Shown here: positions 34,535-43,887 of the stretch, in pieces
How the letters are laid out: each line of letters begins with the position of its first letter
Numbering within the stretch: position 1 is the first letter of the stretch
Translations under genes and position numbers: made by a program
Notes under the pieces: model-generated
The model's database searches: none
What the model was told of the DNA's origin: nothing
What the model saw: only the letters and a program-made list of their open reading frames with translations
From: an uncultured Clostridia bacterium
Lineage (GTDB): Bacteria; Bacillota; Clostridia; Oscillospirales; Acutalibacteraceae
Assembly: GCA_947625785.1 (NCBI GenBank)
Contig: CANQPS010000001.1
Location: 1-64,000, forward strand
DNA: 64,000 nt
Direction: 5' to 3'

Positions 34535-35275
34535 TTATTCATTATCATCTTCATATTCCCAGTTATGCCATACATTTTGGACATCGTCATTATCATCGAG
34601 AACATCAAGTAATCTTTGCATTTTAATAATTTGTTCTTCATTTGTTAAAGTCGTATAGGTACTTGGAACCATCTCAATTTCGGCAGATATAAATTCATAT
34701 CCCTTAGCCTGCAAGTCATCTCTTACATTACTGAAATCTTCCGGTTCTGTATATATTTCAAATACATCACTATCAGCTTGGAAATCAGATGCACCTACTT
34801 CAAGCGAATCCTCCATAACTTTATCTTCATCAAGTCCTTCACGCTCAATAACAAGTAATCCCTTTTTTGAGAACATAAACGATACGCAACCAGGTGTTCC
34901 TAAATTACCGCCGAATTTATCAAAATAATGACGGATTTCGCCGGCTGTACGGTTTCTGTTATCTGTCAGAGTTTCAACGATAACGGCTATTCCGCCAATT
35001 CCGTAACCCTCATAAGTGATTGCTTCATAGTTGTCGTTTTCACTATTACCCGCAGCTTTTTTAATAATTCTTTCAATGTTTTCATTAGGCACATTGTTAG
35101 CCTTTGCCTTAGCAATACAATCTTTAAGTTTAGCATTTACATTTGGGTCAGCACTTCCGCCTTCTTTTACCGCAACGGCAAGTTCTCTGCCTATTTTTGT
35201 GAATACCTTAGCTCTTGCACCATCAGTTTTTTCTTTTTTACGCTTGATGGTACTCCATTTTGAGTGTCCTGACAT
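34535..35275 (-). CDS. YebC/PmpR family protein
   Basis: 246 residues, normal length. The signature MSGHSKWSTIKRKKEKTD start and the segment GGSADPNVNAKL are typical, as are the acidic C-terminal lobes. Family members have been described as transcriptional regulators and, more recently for YebC, as ribosome-associated factors that relieve proline-stretch stalling; both are possible here. The proline-rich PrkC tail in this window is a potential beneficiary. AGAGGTT precedes the ATG. Confidence 0.92.
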   Translation of the reverse strand: MSGHSKWSTIKRKKEKTDGARAKVFTKIGRELAVAVKEGGSADPNVNAKLKDCIAKAKANNVPNENIERIIKKAAGNSENDNYEAITYEGYGIGGIAVIVETLTDNRNRTAGEIRHYFDKFGGNLGTPGCVSFMFSKKGLLVIEREGLDEDKVMEDSLEVGASDFQADSDVFEIYTEPEDFSNVRDDLQAKGYEFISAEIEMVPSTYTTLTNEEQIIKMQRLLDVLDDNDDVQNVWHNWEYEDDNE

Positions 35276-35418
35276 ATATTTTAACCTCTCTTTTTTAAAG
35301 TTATAATATTCATTCTATCATAATAATGAATTTTGTTCAAGTTTTTAAAAGTAATTTTATATAGCTTTTTTATGAATAAAAAATAAAAAGATGTCAAATA
35401 TATTAATAGGTGTTGAAA

Positions 35419-36090
35419 ATGATAATTTCTGTAATCAGAACAATAATATTATATGTTTTAATAATTCTTGCAATGCGAATTATGGGAAAGCGACAAATAG
35501 GCGAACTTCAAACAAGTGAACTTGTTATAACATTGTTAGTATCAGATATAGCAGCGTTGCCTATGCAGGATACAGGTCAACCATTAACGAGCGGAGTTGT
35601 ACCTATATTGATATTGATTTTTTGCGAGGTTTTGTTGTCAGTAGGAATGTTAAGACGCAGTAAGTTCAGACAAATTATATGTGGTAAGCCTATAATAATT
35701 ATAAGCGATGGAAAAATTCTGCAAAAAGAAATGAAAAGACTGCGTATGAGTACGGAAGATTTGTCCGAGCAATTAAGACAACAGAATGTTTTTAATATTG
35801 AAAATGTTGCCTATGCGATAGTAGAAACTAATGGTAAACTCAGTGTTTTGAAAAAACCGGATTATCAAACTGTCACAGCTAAAATGCTAAATAAACCACA
35901 AAAAGATAACGGATTACAAACAGTTGTTGTAAGTGACGGGGAAGTGTGTCATTACTCTCTTAGCGTACATTCATTGTCTGAACAATGGGTTTATGACAGA
36001 TTAAAAGAAAGAAATATAAAATTAAAAGATGTATTTATTATGACAGTTGATAAAAGTAAAACTATAAATATTATTAAGAAAACTAAATAA
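35419..36090 (+). CDS. YetF-like DUF421 membrane protein
   Basis: 223 residues from ATG 35419, with TAGG 8 bases upstream; a GTG at 35410 is the alternative. Three N-terminal membrane segments (about 6-25, 36-52, 58-76) carry the conserved RxMGKRQIGELQTSELV. A cytoplasmic C-terminal domain (about 80-223) has the KPDYQTVT element. DUF421 proteins such as YetF affect spore germination or stress but lack a firm biochemical role. It pairs with a DUF4363 gene 13 bases downstream, as in many Clostridia. Confidence 0.87.
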   Translation: MIISVIRTIILYVLIILAMRIMGKRQIGELQTSELVITLLVSDIAALPMQDTGQPLTSGVVPILILIFCEVLLSVGMLRRSKFRQIICGKPIIIISDGKILQKEMKRLRMSTEDLSEQLRQQNVFNIENVAYAIVETNGKLSVLKKPDYQTVTAKMLNKPQKDNGLQTVVVSDGEVCHYSLSVHSLSEQWVYDRLKERNIKLKDVFIMTVDKSKTINIIKKTK

Positions 36091-36103
36091 ATGGTGATAT
36101 ACT

Positions 36104-36484
36104 ATGAAAAGATTATGGTTTGTATTGTTAATTATTTTAATAGTATCCGGTATATGTGTGCTTGAAGTAATTACAACGAATAAATTTGTATCATCTATAC
36201 AGGGAGAAATTGACAAAGCTATTGAGTTCGTTAATAAAGACGATATTGAGCAAGCTAAAAAATATTCTAATTATAGTTTGGATAAATGGAACGAATATAA
36301 AAATGCAGCCGCTATTTTTATGGTTCATAATAAGATAGAAGAAATAGGTTCTACTTTGACATTGGCAAATAGAAATATATTGGAAGAAAAAAAAGAAGAA
36401 TTTTTAGTTGAAGCGGATAAAGTTCTTTTGCAATTAGATTATATAAAGTCATCAGAAATACCGTATTGGGAAAATATCCTATAA
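36104..36484 (+). CDS. DUF4363 family protein
   Basis: 126 residues. One N-terminal membrane anchor (about 4-22) is followed by an extracytoplasmic helical region rich in Glu/Lys. This matches DUF4363, a companion of YetF-like DUF421 proteins in Clostridia. Function unknown; the pairing suggests a shared membrane complex. Confidence 0.78.
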   Translation: MKRLWFVLLIILIVSGICVLEVITTNKFVSSIQGEIDKAIEFVNKDDIEQAKKYSNYSLDKWNEYKNAAAIFMVHNKIEEIGSTLTLANRNILEEKKEEFLVEADKVLLQLDYIKSSEIPYWENIL

Positions 36485-36554
36485 TCTATGTTAAAATGTT
36501 ATATTTTGTGGTATGATATATAGGAAGTATTGATATAATAATGAGGTGGATAAG

Positions 36555-37832
36555 GTGAGTGATATTTATTATCTTGCCGTTATAGGTGCGGGGGCATCAG
36601 GATTAGTTGCCGCCGCAGTATGCAGCAAAGAACTTTTAAAGTCTAAAAGTAACGAAAAAATAGTATTGCTCGAAAAAGAAAATAAAATAGGGAAAAAAAT
36701 TCTTGCAACAGGCAACGGTAAATGTAATATGACGAATATTAATGCATCAGCAAATAATTATTACGGTGATATTGAATTTGCAGAAAATGCTTTGCAAAAA
36801 TTTTCTCCCTATGATACAATAAAGTATTTTAATAACCTTGGTATTTTAACAAGGGAAATTTCGCAGGGAAGAATATATCCTTATACAAATCAAGCTGTTA
36901 CAATCAGAGATATTTTATGCAAAGATGTTCAAAGAGAAAATATTGATATAATATGCGATACTTGTGTAATTGATATAAACTATAATAAATTAGATAAGTT
37001 ATACACAATAATCACCAATAATATTAATATAAAAGCTAAAAAAATTTTGTTTGCGACAGGGGGCAGACCTAACAATCAAAAAAATTCAAATAATAGCATA
37101 TATAGCATTATTCAAAATTTAGGGCATAAAGTTACTGATTTATTTCCGGGGTTGTGTCCTGTATTGGTTAAATCGCCCTACATAAAAAATCTTAAAGGTA
37201 TCAGACATACCGGAAAAGTGACATTGATAGCAGATAACAAACCATTAAAAATTGAGTTTGGTGAAATTCAATTTAATGAGAATAATTTGTCGGGTATATG
37301 TGTATTTAATATTTCAAGACTTGTCAATGAGTATATAACTTATAAAACTATAAATAATACATCTTATAAAAGGCTTAAAATTTCACTTGATTTATGTGCA
37401 GATTACTCTTTTGAGGATTTATATGATTTTCTTTTTAATTTTCAAAGTAAAACTGATATTATGGGTTCTGAATTATTAGAGGGTTTATTAGGTAAAAATT
37501 TATCACAGGCTGTTTATAAAAGTGCTTTTGGTAATGATATTGCATATAAGAAACTTTCACAATCTGAAATCAAAACGCTTACAAGTAAAATTAAAAATTT
37601 TGTTTTTGATATAAACAGCGAATATGTATGGAAAAATAATCAAATTACTTGTGGAGGAGTTTCGATAAAATCAGTTAATCCTAATAATTTTAAGTCTAAA
37701 TGCAGCAAAGACATATATTTTTGTGGTGAAGTATTGAATGTTGACGGGGATTGTGGCGGATATAATTTGCAGTTTGCGTTTAGCAGTGGAATATTGGTAG
37801 GAAGGGAAATAGCAAATGATAAGAATAAATGA
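36555..37832 (+). CDS. HI0933/BaiN-type NAD(P)/FAD-dependent oxidoreductase
   Basis: 425 residues from GTG 36555, with GAGGTGG upstream; GTG 36546 is the alternative. The N-terminal FAD-binding motif GAGASGLVAAA leads the protein, followed by KKILATGNGKCNMTN, the family hallmark. The conserved ATGGRP and the C-terminal GEVLNVDGDCGGYNLQFA complete the HI0933-like fold. Substrate unknown; relatives include BaiN of bile-acid metabolism, but no bai genes are here, so BaiN function should not be assumed. Its end overlaps the next flavoprotein gene by 17 bases. Confidence 0.88.
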   Translation: MSDIYYLAVIGAGASGLVAAAVCSKELLKSKSNEKIVLLEKENKIGKKILATGNGKCNMTNINASANNYYGDIEFAENALQKFSPYDTIKYFNNLGILTREISQGRIYPYTNQAVTIRDILCKDVQRENIDIICDTCVIDINYNKLDKLYTIITNNINIKAKKILFATGGRPNNQKNSNNSIYSIIQNLGHKVTDLFPGLCPVLVKSPYIKNLKGIRHTGKVTLIADNKPLKIEFGEIQFNENNLSGICVFNISRLVNEYITYKTINNTSYKRLKISLDLCADYSFEDLYDFLFNFQSKTDIMGSELLEGLLGKNLSQAVYKSAFGNDIAYKKLSQSEIKTLTSKIKNFVFDINSEYVWKNNQITCGGVSIKSVNPNNFKSKCSKDIYFCGEVLNVDGDCGGYNLQFAFSSGILVGREIANDKNK

Positions 37833-39405
37833 AGTGAATTTGCCGCTTGATTATGATAATGATTTCTTATATAATATTGCGGTTAAAAAACTTAATGTGT
37901 CACGAAAAGACATAAAAGGCGTATCATTATTTAGGAGAGCAATAGACGCAAGAAAAAAACAAAATATTCATTTTACAGCTGCAATAGATGTATTGCTTAA
38001 ATCAAACGAAAATAGAGTTGCTGCAAAATGTAAAGATAATAAAATTAACATAGTCCAACAATATCGCTACATATTACCGGAATATAAAAAATTAGACCAA
38101 AGACCGATTGTAGTAGGTTTTGGTCCGGCGGGAATGTTTTCAGCACTAATACTTGCTATGAGTGGTCAAAATCCAATAGTTATAGAGCGTGGAAGCTGTA
38201 TAGAACAGCGCTGTAAAGATGTATCGGATTTTTGGAATAACAGAAATCTTAATATTAAATCAAATGTCCAGTTTGGAGAAGGCGGAGCAGGTACATTTTC
38301 AGATGGTAAACTCAATACGGGTACAAAGGATATAAGGGGCAGAATGGTTCTTGAAGAATTTGTTGCAAATGGTGCACCGGAAGAAATCTTGTATAATGCC
38401 AAGCCACATATCGGTACTGATATGCTTAGAAATACCGTAATAAATTTAAGAAATAAGATTATATCATTGGGCGGAGAAATAAAATTTGATACACAATTAA
38501 CAGATATTATCTCAAAAGATAATAGGGTGGTGGCTGTGAAAGTTCAAAATCATAATACAACTGAAATAATCGAAACTAATAATATTATTTTAGCAATAGG
38601 TCATAGTGCAAGAGATACTTTTGAAATGATTTATAATAAAAATATAGCTATTGAGCCTAAACCGTTTTCCGTTGGTGCAAGAATTGAACACCCACAAGAA
38701 TTAATAAATAAATCTCAATATGGCAGTTTTTATAATAATAAGTATTTAAAATCTGCTGATTATAAACTTGCAGAACATTTAAAGAATGGCAGAGGTGTAT
38801 ATACATTTTGTATGTGTCCGGGCGGTGTGGTTGTATCCGCATCGAGTGAGAAAAATATGGTGGTTACAAATGGTATGAGTGAATTTGCAAGAAATAATTG
38901 TAATGCAAATTCAGCACTTTTAGTTAGTGTTGCACCGGAGGATTTTGGAAGCAGCCATATTCTGGCGGGTATGCAGTTTCAAAGGTCATTGGAAAAAAAT
39001 GCGTTTGAAATTGCAGGCAATAATTATAATGCACCGATTCAGAGGGTAGAAGATTTTCTTAATAATAAGGCAAGTTCAAAAGTAGGTGATGTTATACCAT
39101 CTTATAAACCTGATGTAACACCTTGTAATTTAAGTGAATGTTTGCCGGATTTTGTAACTGAAAGTATGCGTGAAGGAATAAAACTTTTTAACAATAAGAT
39201 AAAGGGCTTTTCTTATGGAGATGCTGTTTTAACCGGAGTAGAAACAAGAAGTTCGTCACCTATACGAATAATAAGAAATGATAATTTACAATCAATATCC
39301 TTAAATGGCTTATATCCTTGCGGAGAAGGTGCCGGATATGCAGGGGGCATAGTTTCGGCAGGCGTTGATGGAATAAAATGTGCCGAAAAACTTATATCAA
39401 AATAA
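37816..39405 (+). CDS. Large FAD-dependent dehydrogenase (COG2509 type)
   Basis: 529 residues. An N-terminal small domain (about 1-85; begins MIRINEVNLPLD) precedes the dinucleotide-binding GFGPAGMFSAL (about 97-107). It has the family's FGEGGAGTFSDGKL segment (about 153-166), AIGHSARDTF and a C-terminal GEGAGYAGGIVSAG FAD motif. Function uncharacterised; the COG is widespread in Clostridia. Translationally coupled to the upstream flavoprotein by a 17-base overlap. Confidence 0.87.
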   Translation: MIRINEVNLPLDYDNDFLYNIAVKKLNVSRKDIKGVSLFRRAIDARKKQNIHFTAAIDVLLKSNENRVAAKCKDNKINIVQQYRYILPEYKKLDQRPIVVGFGPAGMFSALILAMSGQNPIVIERGSCIEQRCKDVSDFWNNRNLNIKSNVQFGEGGAGTFSDGKLNTGTKDIRGRMVLEEFVANGAPEEILYNAKPHIGTDMLRNTVINLRNKIISLGGEIKFDTQLTDIISKDNRVVAVKVQNHNTTEIIETNNIILAIGHSARDTFEMIYNKNIAIEPKPFSVGARIEHPQELINKSQYGSFYNNKYLKSADYKLAEHLKNGRGVYTFCMCPGGVVVSASSEKNMVVTNGMSEFARNNCNANSALLVSVAPEDFGSSHILAGMQFQRSLEKNAFEIAGNNYNAPIQRVEDFLNNKASSKVGDVIPSYKPDVTPCNLSECLPDFVTESMREGIKLFNNKIKGFSYGDAVLTGVETRSSSPIRIIRNDNLQSISLNGLYPCGEGAGYAGGIVSAGVDGIKCAEKLISK

Positions 39406-39419
39406 GGGAAGTGTAAATT

Positions 39420-40565
39420 TTGAGTAAAATAATATATAAAATTCGAGATTTTTTTAAAAAAGAAACAGTTTTGACAATAGCATTTATTTTAGCGATAATT
39501 TCTATGTTTTTTGTAAAACCAAGCGTTAGTTATATAAATTATATAGATTTTAGGGTGTTAGGAATATTATTGAGTTTAATGATAGTTATGTCGTCATTGC
39601 AAAGAGTTGGCATATTTGATAAAATAGGAATATATCTTTTAAGACATACAAAAAATATCAGACAATTATGTATGGTGCTTGTAATTATTTGTTTTTTTTC
39701 GAGTATGTTTATAACAAACGATGTTGCTTTGATAACATTCGTTCCTTTTGCGATATTTACGCTTAAAAAAGTCAACAGAGAAGATAAACTTATTTTTGTC
39801 ATCGTATTGCAAACTATATCTGCTAATTTAGGCAGTATGCTAATGCCGACGGGAAATCCACAAAATCTATATTTATATAATATATCGTCTATGTCGTTTT
39901 TTGGCTTTATAAAAATTATGCTGCCATATACAATTTTGTCATTTATATTTATTGTAATATCGGTTATAATTTTCTGCAAGGGCGACAGCATAAATATAAA
40001 TCAGATATTAACTTTTCGTTCTGATAAAGAATTTACTGAAAAAGAAAAGTTACATACTATTGTTTATATAATTTTATTCGTCTGTGGTATATTATCGGTT
40101 TGCAGAATTTTGCCATATTATATTTTATTAGGTATAGTGTTAATTTCCGTTATTATATGCGATGTAAAAGCACTTGTAAATGTCGATTATTGTTTGATTT
40201 TTACATTTATATGCTTTTTTGTGTTTATCGGAAATATGGGTAATATTGAATTTATTAAAAACACATTAGAAAATGCCGTTCAGGGGAATGAATTATTAAT
40301 TGGTGTACTATCAAGTCAATTTATAAGTAATGTTCCGGCAGCATTAATGTTATCAGGATTTACAAGTAATTATGAAACATTATTAATTGGTGTGAATATT
40401 GGCGGACTTGGAACTATAATAGCCTCTATGGCAAGTCTCATTTCATATAAGGCTTATGCCCATAATTATAATAATAAAAAAGATAAATATTTATTATTTT
40501 TTACCGCTGCAAATATAGTATTTCTTGTATTATTATACCTGCTGAATTTTATAATTGATATTTGA
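39420..40565 (+). CDS. SLC13/ArsB-like anion permease
   Basis: 381 residues; TTG start at 39420 with an AAGGGAAGTG site. About 10-11 membrane segments; the conserved transporter regions FITNDVALITFVP (about 97-109) and GSMLMPTGNPQNLY (about 139-152), with a second ISNVPAALMLSGF near 300, match ion-transporter-superfamily carriers. The substrate could be a carboxylate, arsenite or sodium-linked anion; sequence does not decide. It lies 14 bases after the second flavoprotein gene and so ends that operon. Confidence 0.8.
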   Translation: MSKIIYKIRDFFKKETVLTIAFILAIISMFFVKPSVSYINYIDFRVLGILLSLMIVMSSLQRVGIFDKIGIYLLRHTKNIRQLCMVLVIICFFSSMFITNDVALITFVPFAIFTLKKVNREDKLIFVIVLQTISANLGSMLMPTGNPQNLYLYNISSMSFFGFIKIMLPYTILSFIFIVISVIIFCKGDSININQILTFRSDKEFTEKEKLHTIVYIILFVCGILSVCRILPYYILLGIVLISVIICDVKALVNVDYCLIFTFICFFVFIGNMGNIEFIKNTLENAVQGNELLIGVLSSQFISNVPAALMLSGFTSNYETLLIGVNIGGLGTIIASMASLISYKAYAHNYNNKKDKYLLFFTAANIVFLVLLYLLNFIIDI

Positions 40566-40590
40566 CATATACTATAAAGTGTGATATTAT
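40562..40590 (+). promoter_or_regulatory. thrS: Promoter of the thrS T-box transcript
   Basis: TTGACA (40562-40567), 17-base spacer, TATTAT (40585-40590). The -35 overlaps the preceding stop codon. Confidence 0.75.
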
Positions 40591-40620
40591 AGTATTGTAA
40601 AAATTATATATGCAAATATG

Positions 40621-40915
40621 CTATGAAAAGGACGGTTAAATCATTTAGCAAAATTACAGAGATTGATAAGCATTAGGCTGAAACTTATCATAATTAAGGC
40701 TGATTTATACTTACCACCTTTGAGCATTGTAATGAATAACTTTTATAATAGTTTAAATTACAACGCACCTGACAGCGTTAAAAGTCAATATGTTTATTAT
40801 TAGAATAGACATTATGAGATAACGGAATAATTATAATATATTTCGTTAATTCAGGTGGAACCGTGAAGTTATAGTACTTCGCCCTGTATTATATGATATG
40901 GGGTGAAGTTTTTTT
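40621..40915 (+). ncRNA. T-box riboswitch, threonine type
   Basis: The T-box sequence AGGTGGAACCG is at 40853-40863. A terminator (ACTTCGCCC 40876-40884 with GGGTGAAGT 40901-40909 plus T run) follows, and the T-box is placed to form the competing antiterminator. Stem I is bounded by AAAGGA (about 40627) and CCTTT (40717-40721). The specifier codon, ACC at 40713-40715 followed by A, reads threonine. Uncharged tRNA-Thr would stabilise read-through into thrS. Confidence 0.9.
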
Positions 40916-40949
40916 ATTTGCATAAAAATATCAGGGAGATGAGTTTTCA

Positions 40950-42896
40950 ATGATTAAGGTAGAACTTAAAGACGGAATTATTAAAGAATTTGAAAATGGT
41001 ATTAAAGCCGGCGAAATAGCTAAGAGTTTAGGTATGGGATTGTATAAAGCTGCTTGTGTTTGTAAAATTAATAACCAGCTTTCGGATTTAAGAACGGTTA
41101 TAAATGAGGATTGTTCAATTCAATTTATCACATTTGATGACATCGAGGGTAAAAAGACTTTTTGGCATACAACAGCCCACATTCTTGCACAAGCTGTAAA
41201 AAGACTTTATCCTAATGCTAAATGTGCAATAGGTCCGGCTATTGATAATGGCTTTTATTATGATTTCGATGTCGAAAAGCCATTTTCAAGTGAGGACCTC
41301 GAAAAAATTGAAAATGAAATGAAAAAAATTGTTAAATCCGGTGTCGAACTTGAAAAGTTTGAGTTGTCACCGAGTGATGCTATTTCTAAACTTGAAGAAA
41401 TGAACGAGCCTTATAAGGTTGAACTTGCTAAGGAACACGCAGATAAAAATGAACCATTAAGTTTCTTTAAACAAGATGAATTTATAGATCTTTGTGCAGG
41501 TCCGCATCTTATGAATGTATCACCAATTAAGGCAATTAAATTAACAAATTGTACTGGTGCTTATTGGAGAGGAGATGCAAAAAATAATCAGCTTTGCAGA
41601 GTTTATGGAATATCATTTCCTAAGGCTCAAATGTTGGAGGAATATCTGACAAAAGTTGAAGAAGCTAAAACTCGTGACCATAATAAAATAGGCAGAGAAC
41701 TTGAATATTTTACAACGGTGGATTATGTAGGTCAAGGTTTGCCTGTGCTTTTGCCAAAAGGTGCAAGAGTTGTCCAATTACTTCAAAGATGGGTTGAAGA
41801 TGTTGAACAATCAAAAGGTTGTCAATTAACTAAAACTCCACTTTTTGCTAAGAGAGAACTTTATAAAATTTCAGGACATTGGGACCACTATCTTGATGGT
41901 ATGTTTGTTTTGGGTGACCCTTACGATGAAGAAAAAGAGTGTTTTGCACTTCGTCCTATGACTTGTCCATTCCAATATCAGGTATTCCTCAACAAACAGC
42001 GTTCGTACAGAGATTTACCTATGAGATTGACAGAAACTTCTACTCTTTTCAGAAATGAGAATAGTGGGGAAATGCACGGTCTTATCAGAGTGAGACAATT
42101 TACTATTTCGGAAGGTCACTATATTCTATTACCGGAACAACTTGAAGAAGAATTTAAGGGCTGTTTGGAACTTGCAAAATATTTTCTTGATACAGTGGGA
42201 CTTTTGGAAGATTGTACTTTCAGATTTTCACAATGGGACCCTGAAAATAAGAATAATAAATATGAAGGTACTAAGGAACAGTGGGAAGAATCGCAATCTA
42301 TAATGAAAAAAATTCTTGATAATATTGGTTTAAAGTATGATATTGGTATAGATGAAGCAGCTTTCTATGGACCTAAGCTCGATATACAATATAAGAATGT
42401 ATTCGGCAAAGAAGATACTATTGTAACAATCCAGATTGATATGCTCGAGGCAGAAAGATTTGGTATGTATTATATTGATAAAGACAATCAAAAGAAAGTT
42501 CCATATATTATTCATAGAACATCACTTGGCTGCTATGAAAGAACACTTGCATATATGTTAGAGCATTTTGCAGGAGCATTACCAATGTGGCTGTCACCTG
42601 AGCAGGTCAGAATTTTACCAATTAGCGAAAATCTTATTGATGAAGCTAAAAAGATAGAACAAAGATTGAATTGTATGGGAATAAGAGTTACGACAGATGC
42701 CCGCAGCGAAAAAATCGGCTATAAAATTCGTGAGGCTCAACTTGAAAAAATACCATATATGCTTGTTATAGGTAACAAGGAAGTTGAAAATAATTGTGTT
42801 GCTGTCCGTTCCCGTAAAAAAGGTGATTTAGGTCAGATGCCAACAGATGATTTTATTAAGATGGCATTGGAAGAAATCAACTCAAAAGCTAAATAA
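40950..42896 (+). CDS. thrS: Threonyl-tRNA synthetase
   Basis: 648 residues. N-terminal TGS (about 1-60), an editing domain with HTTAHILAQ (about 73-81), class II catalytic core with FRNENSGEMHGLIRVRQF (motif 2) and RTSLGCYERTLAYMLEH (motif 3), then the anticodon-binding domain. All zinc/active-site segments (MTCPFQYQ) are intact. Expression is controlled by the T-box. The ATG start has a GGGAG site. Confidence 0.97.
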   Translation: MIKVELKDGIIKEFENGIKAGEIAKSLGMGLYKAACVCKINNQLSDLRTVINEDCSIQFITFDDIEGKKTFWHTTAHILAQAVKRLYPNAKCAIGPAIDNGFYYDFDVEKPFSSEDLEKIENEMKKIVKSGVELEKFELSPSDAISKLEEMNEPYKVELAKEHADKNEPLSFFKQDEFIDLCAGPHLMNVSPIKAIKLTNCTGAYWRGDAKNNQLCRVYGISFPKAQMLEEYLTKVEEAKTRDHNKIGRELEYFTTVDYVGQGLPVLLPKGARVVQLLQRWVEDVEQSKGCQLTKTPLFAKRELYKISGHWDHYLDGMFVLGDPYDEEKECFALRPMTCPFQYQVFLNKQRSYRDLPMRLTETSTLFRNENSGEMHGLIRVRQFTISEGHYILLPEQLEEEFKGCLELAKYFLDTVGLLEDCTFRFSQWDPENKNNKYEGTKEQWEESQSIMKKILDNIGLKYDIGIDEAAFYGPKLDIQYKNVFGKEDTIVTIQIDMLEAERFGMYYIDKDNQKKVPYIIHRTSLGCYERTLAYMLEHFAGALPMWLSPEQVRILPISENLIDEAKKIEQRLNCMGIRVTTDARSEKIGYKIREAQLEKIPYMLVIGNKEVENNCVAVRSRKKGDLGQMPTDDFIKMALEEINSKAK

Positions 42897-42907
42897 TATA
42901 AATAAAT

Positions 42908-42942
42908 ATCCCTGAAACTATATTTATTCGTTTCAGGGATAT
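42908..42942. terminator. Bidirectional terminator between thrS and ispE
   Basis: A 12-bp stem (42908-42919 with 42931-42942) has A/T-rich flanks and lies between convergent genes. Confidence 0.8.
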
Positions 42943-42972
42943 ATTTATTATTATTAAAATATTTAAAAAGAC

Positions 42973-43860
42973 TTAGTCATCAATTTTGCAGCCATAGTCG
43001 ATTGGTTTGCATAAATAAACTTTATCATATTCATTTTCAAGTATTTTTACACAGCCATCAGCAGTGGCTTTATCTTGAAATATACCGAAAACAGTAGGTC
43101 CGCTGCCACTCATACAGCTGCCTAATGCTCCGCATTGGTCTAAAATTCCCTTAATATTATTAACTTCGTCAATATTAAGAAATTCCTCAAATCTATTAAA
43201 GAGATATTTTGAAATATATGGTATGTTGCTGTCGCATATTCCGGATATAACTTTTTCTGTATTCGGGCTTTCTATTAATTCAATATTGTCGGCTTTCTCA
43301 TAGGCAAGTTTAGTTGAAACGGTAATATTAGGGTTGACAAGTACAATATAGCAAGATGGCATATCCGGTAATGGAGTAAGAATTGTACCTATTCCAGTAG
43401 CTGTCATAGTTCCGCCATATAAACAGAATGGTACATCTGCACCTACTTCTGCTGCTATTAGTGCCAGTTCATCTATTGTAAAATCCGTTTCAAACAATTC
43501 GTTTAATGCTAAAAGCACAGCAGCGGCATCTGTACTGCCTCCCGCAAGACCTGCTTCAACAGGTATTTCCTTCTTAATTTTGATTGATACACCCGTATTT
43601 TCAATGGCAAGATTTTTTTCTTTTACATATTCAAAAAATTTTAATACGGCTTTATATGCGGTATTTCTCTCATCACAAGGTATATTGCTGTTTGTACAAC
43701 TCAATGTTATCTGACAATCTTTTTCTTTCCATACGGTTACAGTATCAAATAGATTGACAGACTGCATAATCATTTTTACAAGGTGGTAATTATCGTGACG
43801 CTTACCTAAAATATCAAGTGTTAAATTTATTTTGGCGGGTGCATCTACCGTAACTTTCAT
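42973..43860 (-). CDS. ispE: 4-diphosphocytidyl-2-C-methyl-D-erythritol kinase
   Basis: 295 residues. A GHMP kinase of the MEP isoprenoid pathway, phosphorylating CDP-ME. The motifs APAKINLTLDI (about 7-17), PVEAGLAGGSTDAAAVL (about 95-111), DVPFCLYGG and SGSGPTVFG (about 255-263) are complete. The ATG start has a GGAGAAAT site. It is last in the Lrp regulator-aminotransferase-ispE series. Confidence 0.95.
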   Translation of the reverse strand: MKVTVDAPAKINLTLDILGKRHDNYHLVKMIMQSVNLFDTVTVWKEKDCQITLSCTNSNIPCDERNTAYKAVLKFFEYVKEKNLAIENTGVSIKIKKEIPVEAGLAGGSTDAAAVLLALNELFETDFTIDELALIAAEVGADVPFCLYGGTMTATGIGTILTPLPDMPSCYIVLVNPNITVSTKLAYEKADNIELIESPNTEKVISGICDSNIPYISKYLFNRFEEFLNIDEVNNIKGILDQCGALGSCMSGSGPTVFGIFQDKATADGCVKILENEYDKVYLCKPIDYGCKIDD

Positions 43861-43887
43861 TTACCCATTTCTCCTTAATTTATAAAA

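Noticed and set aside
36555..37832. BaiN (bile-acid) function for the HI0933-type flavoprotein
   Set aside because: The family is broad and no bai genes are present.
40566..40949. Second small gene between the permease and thrS
   Set aside because: The gap is fully explained by a T-box leader with promoter and terminator.
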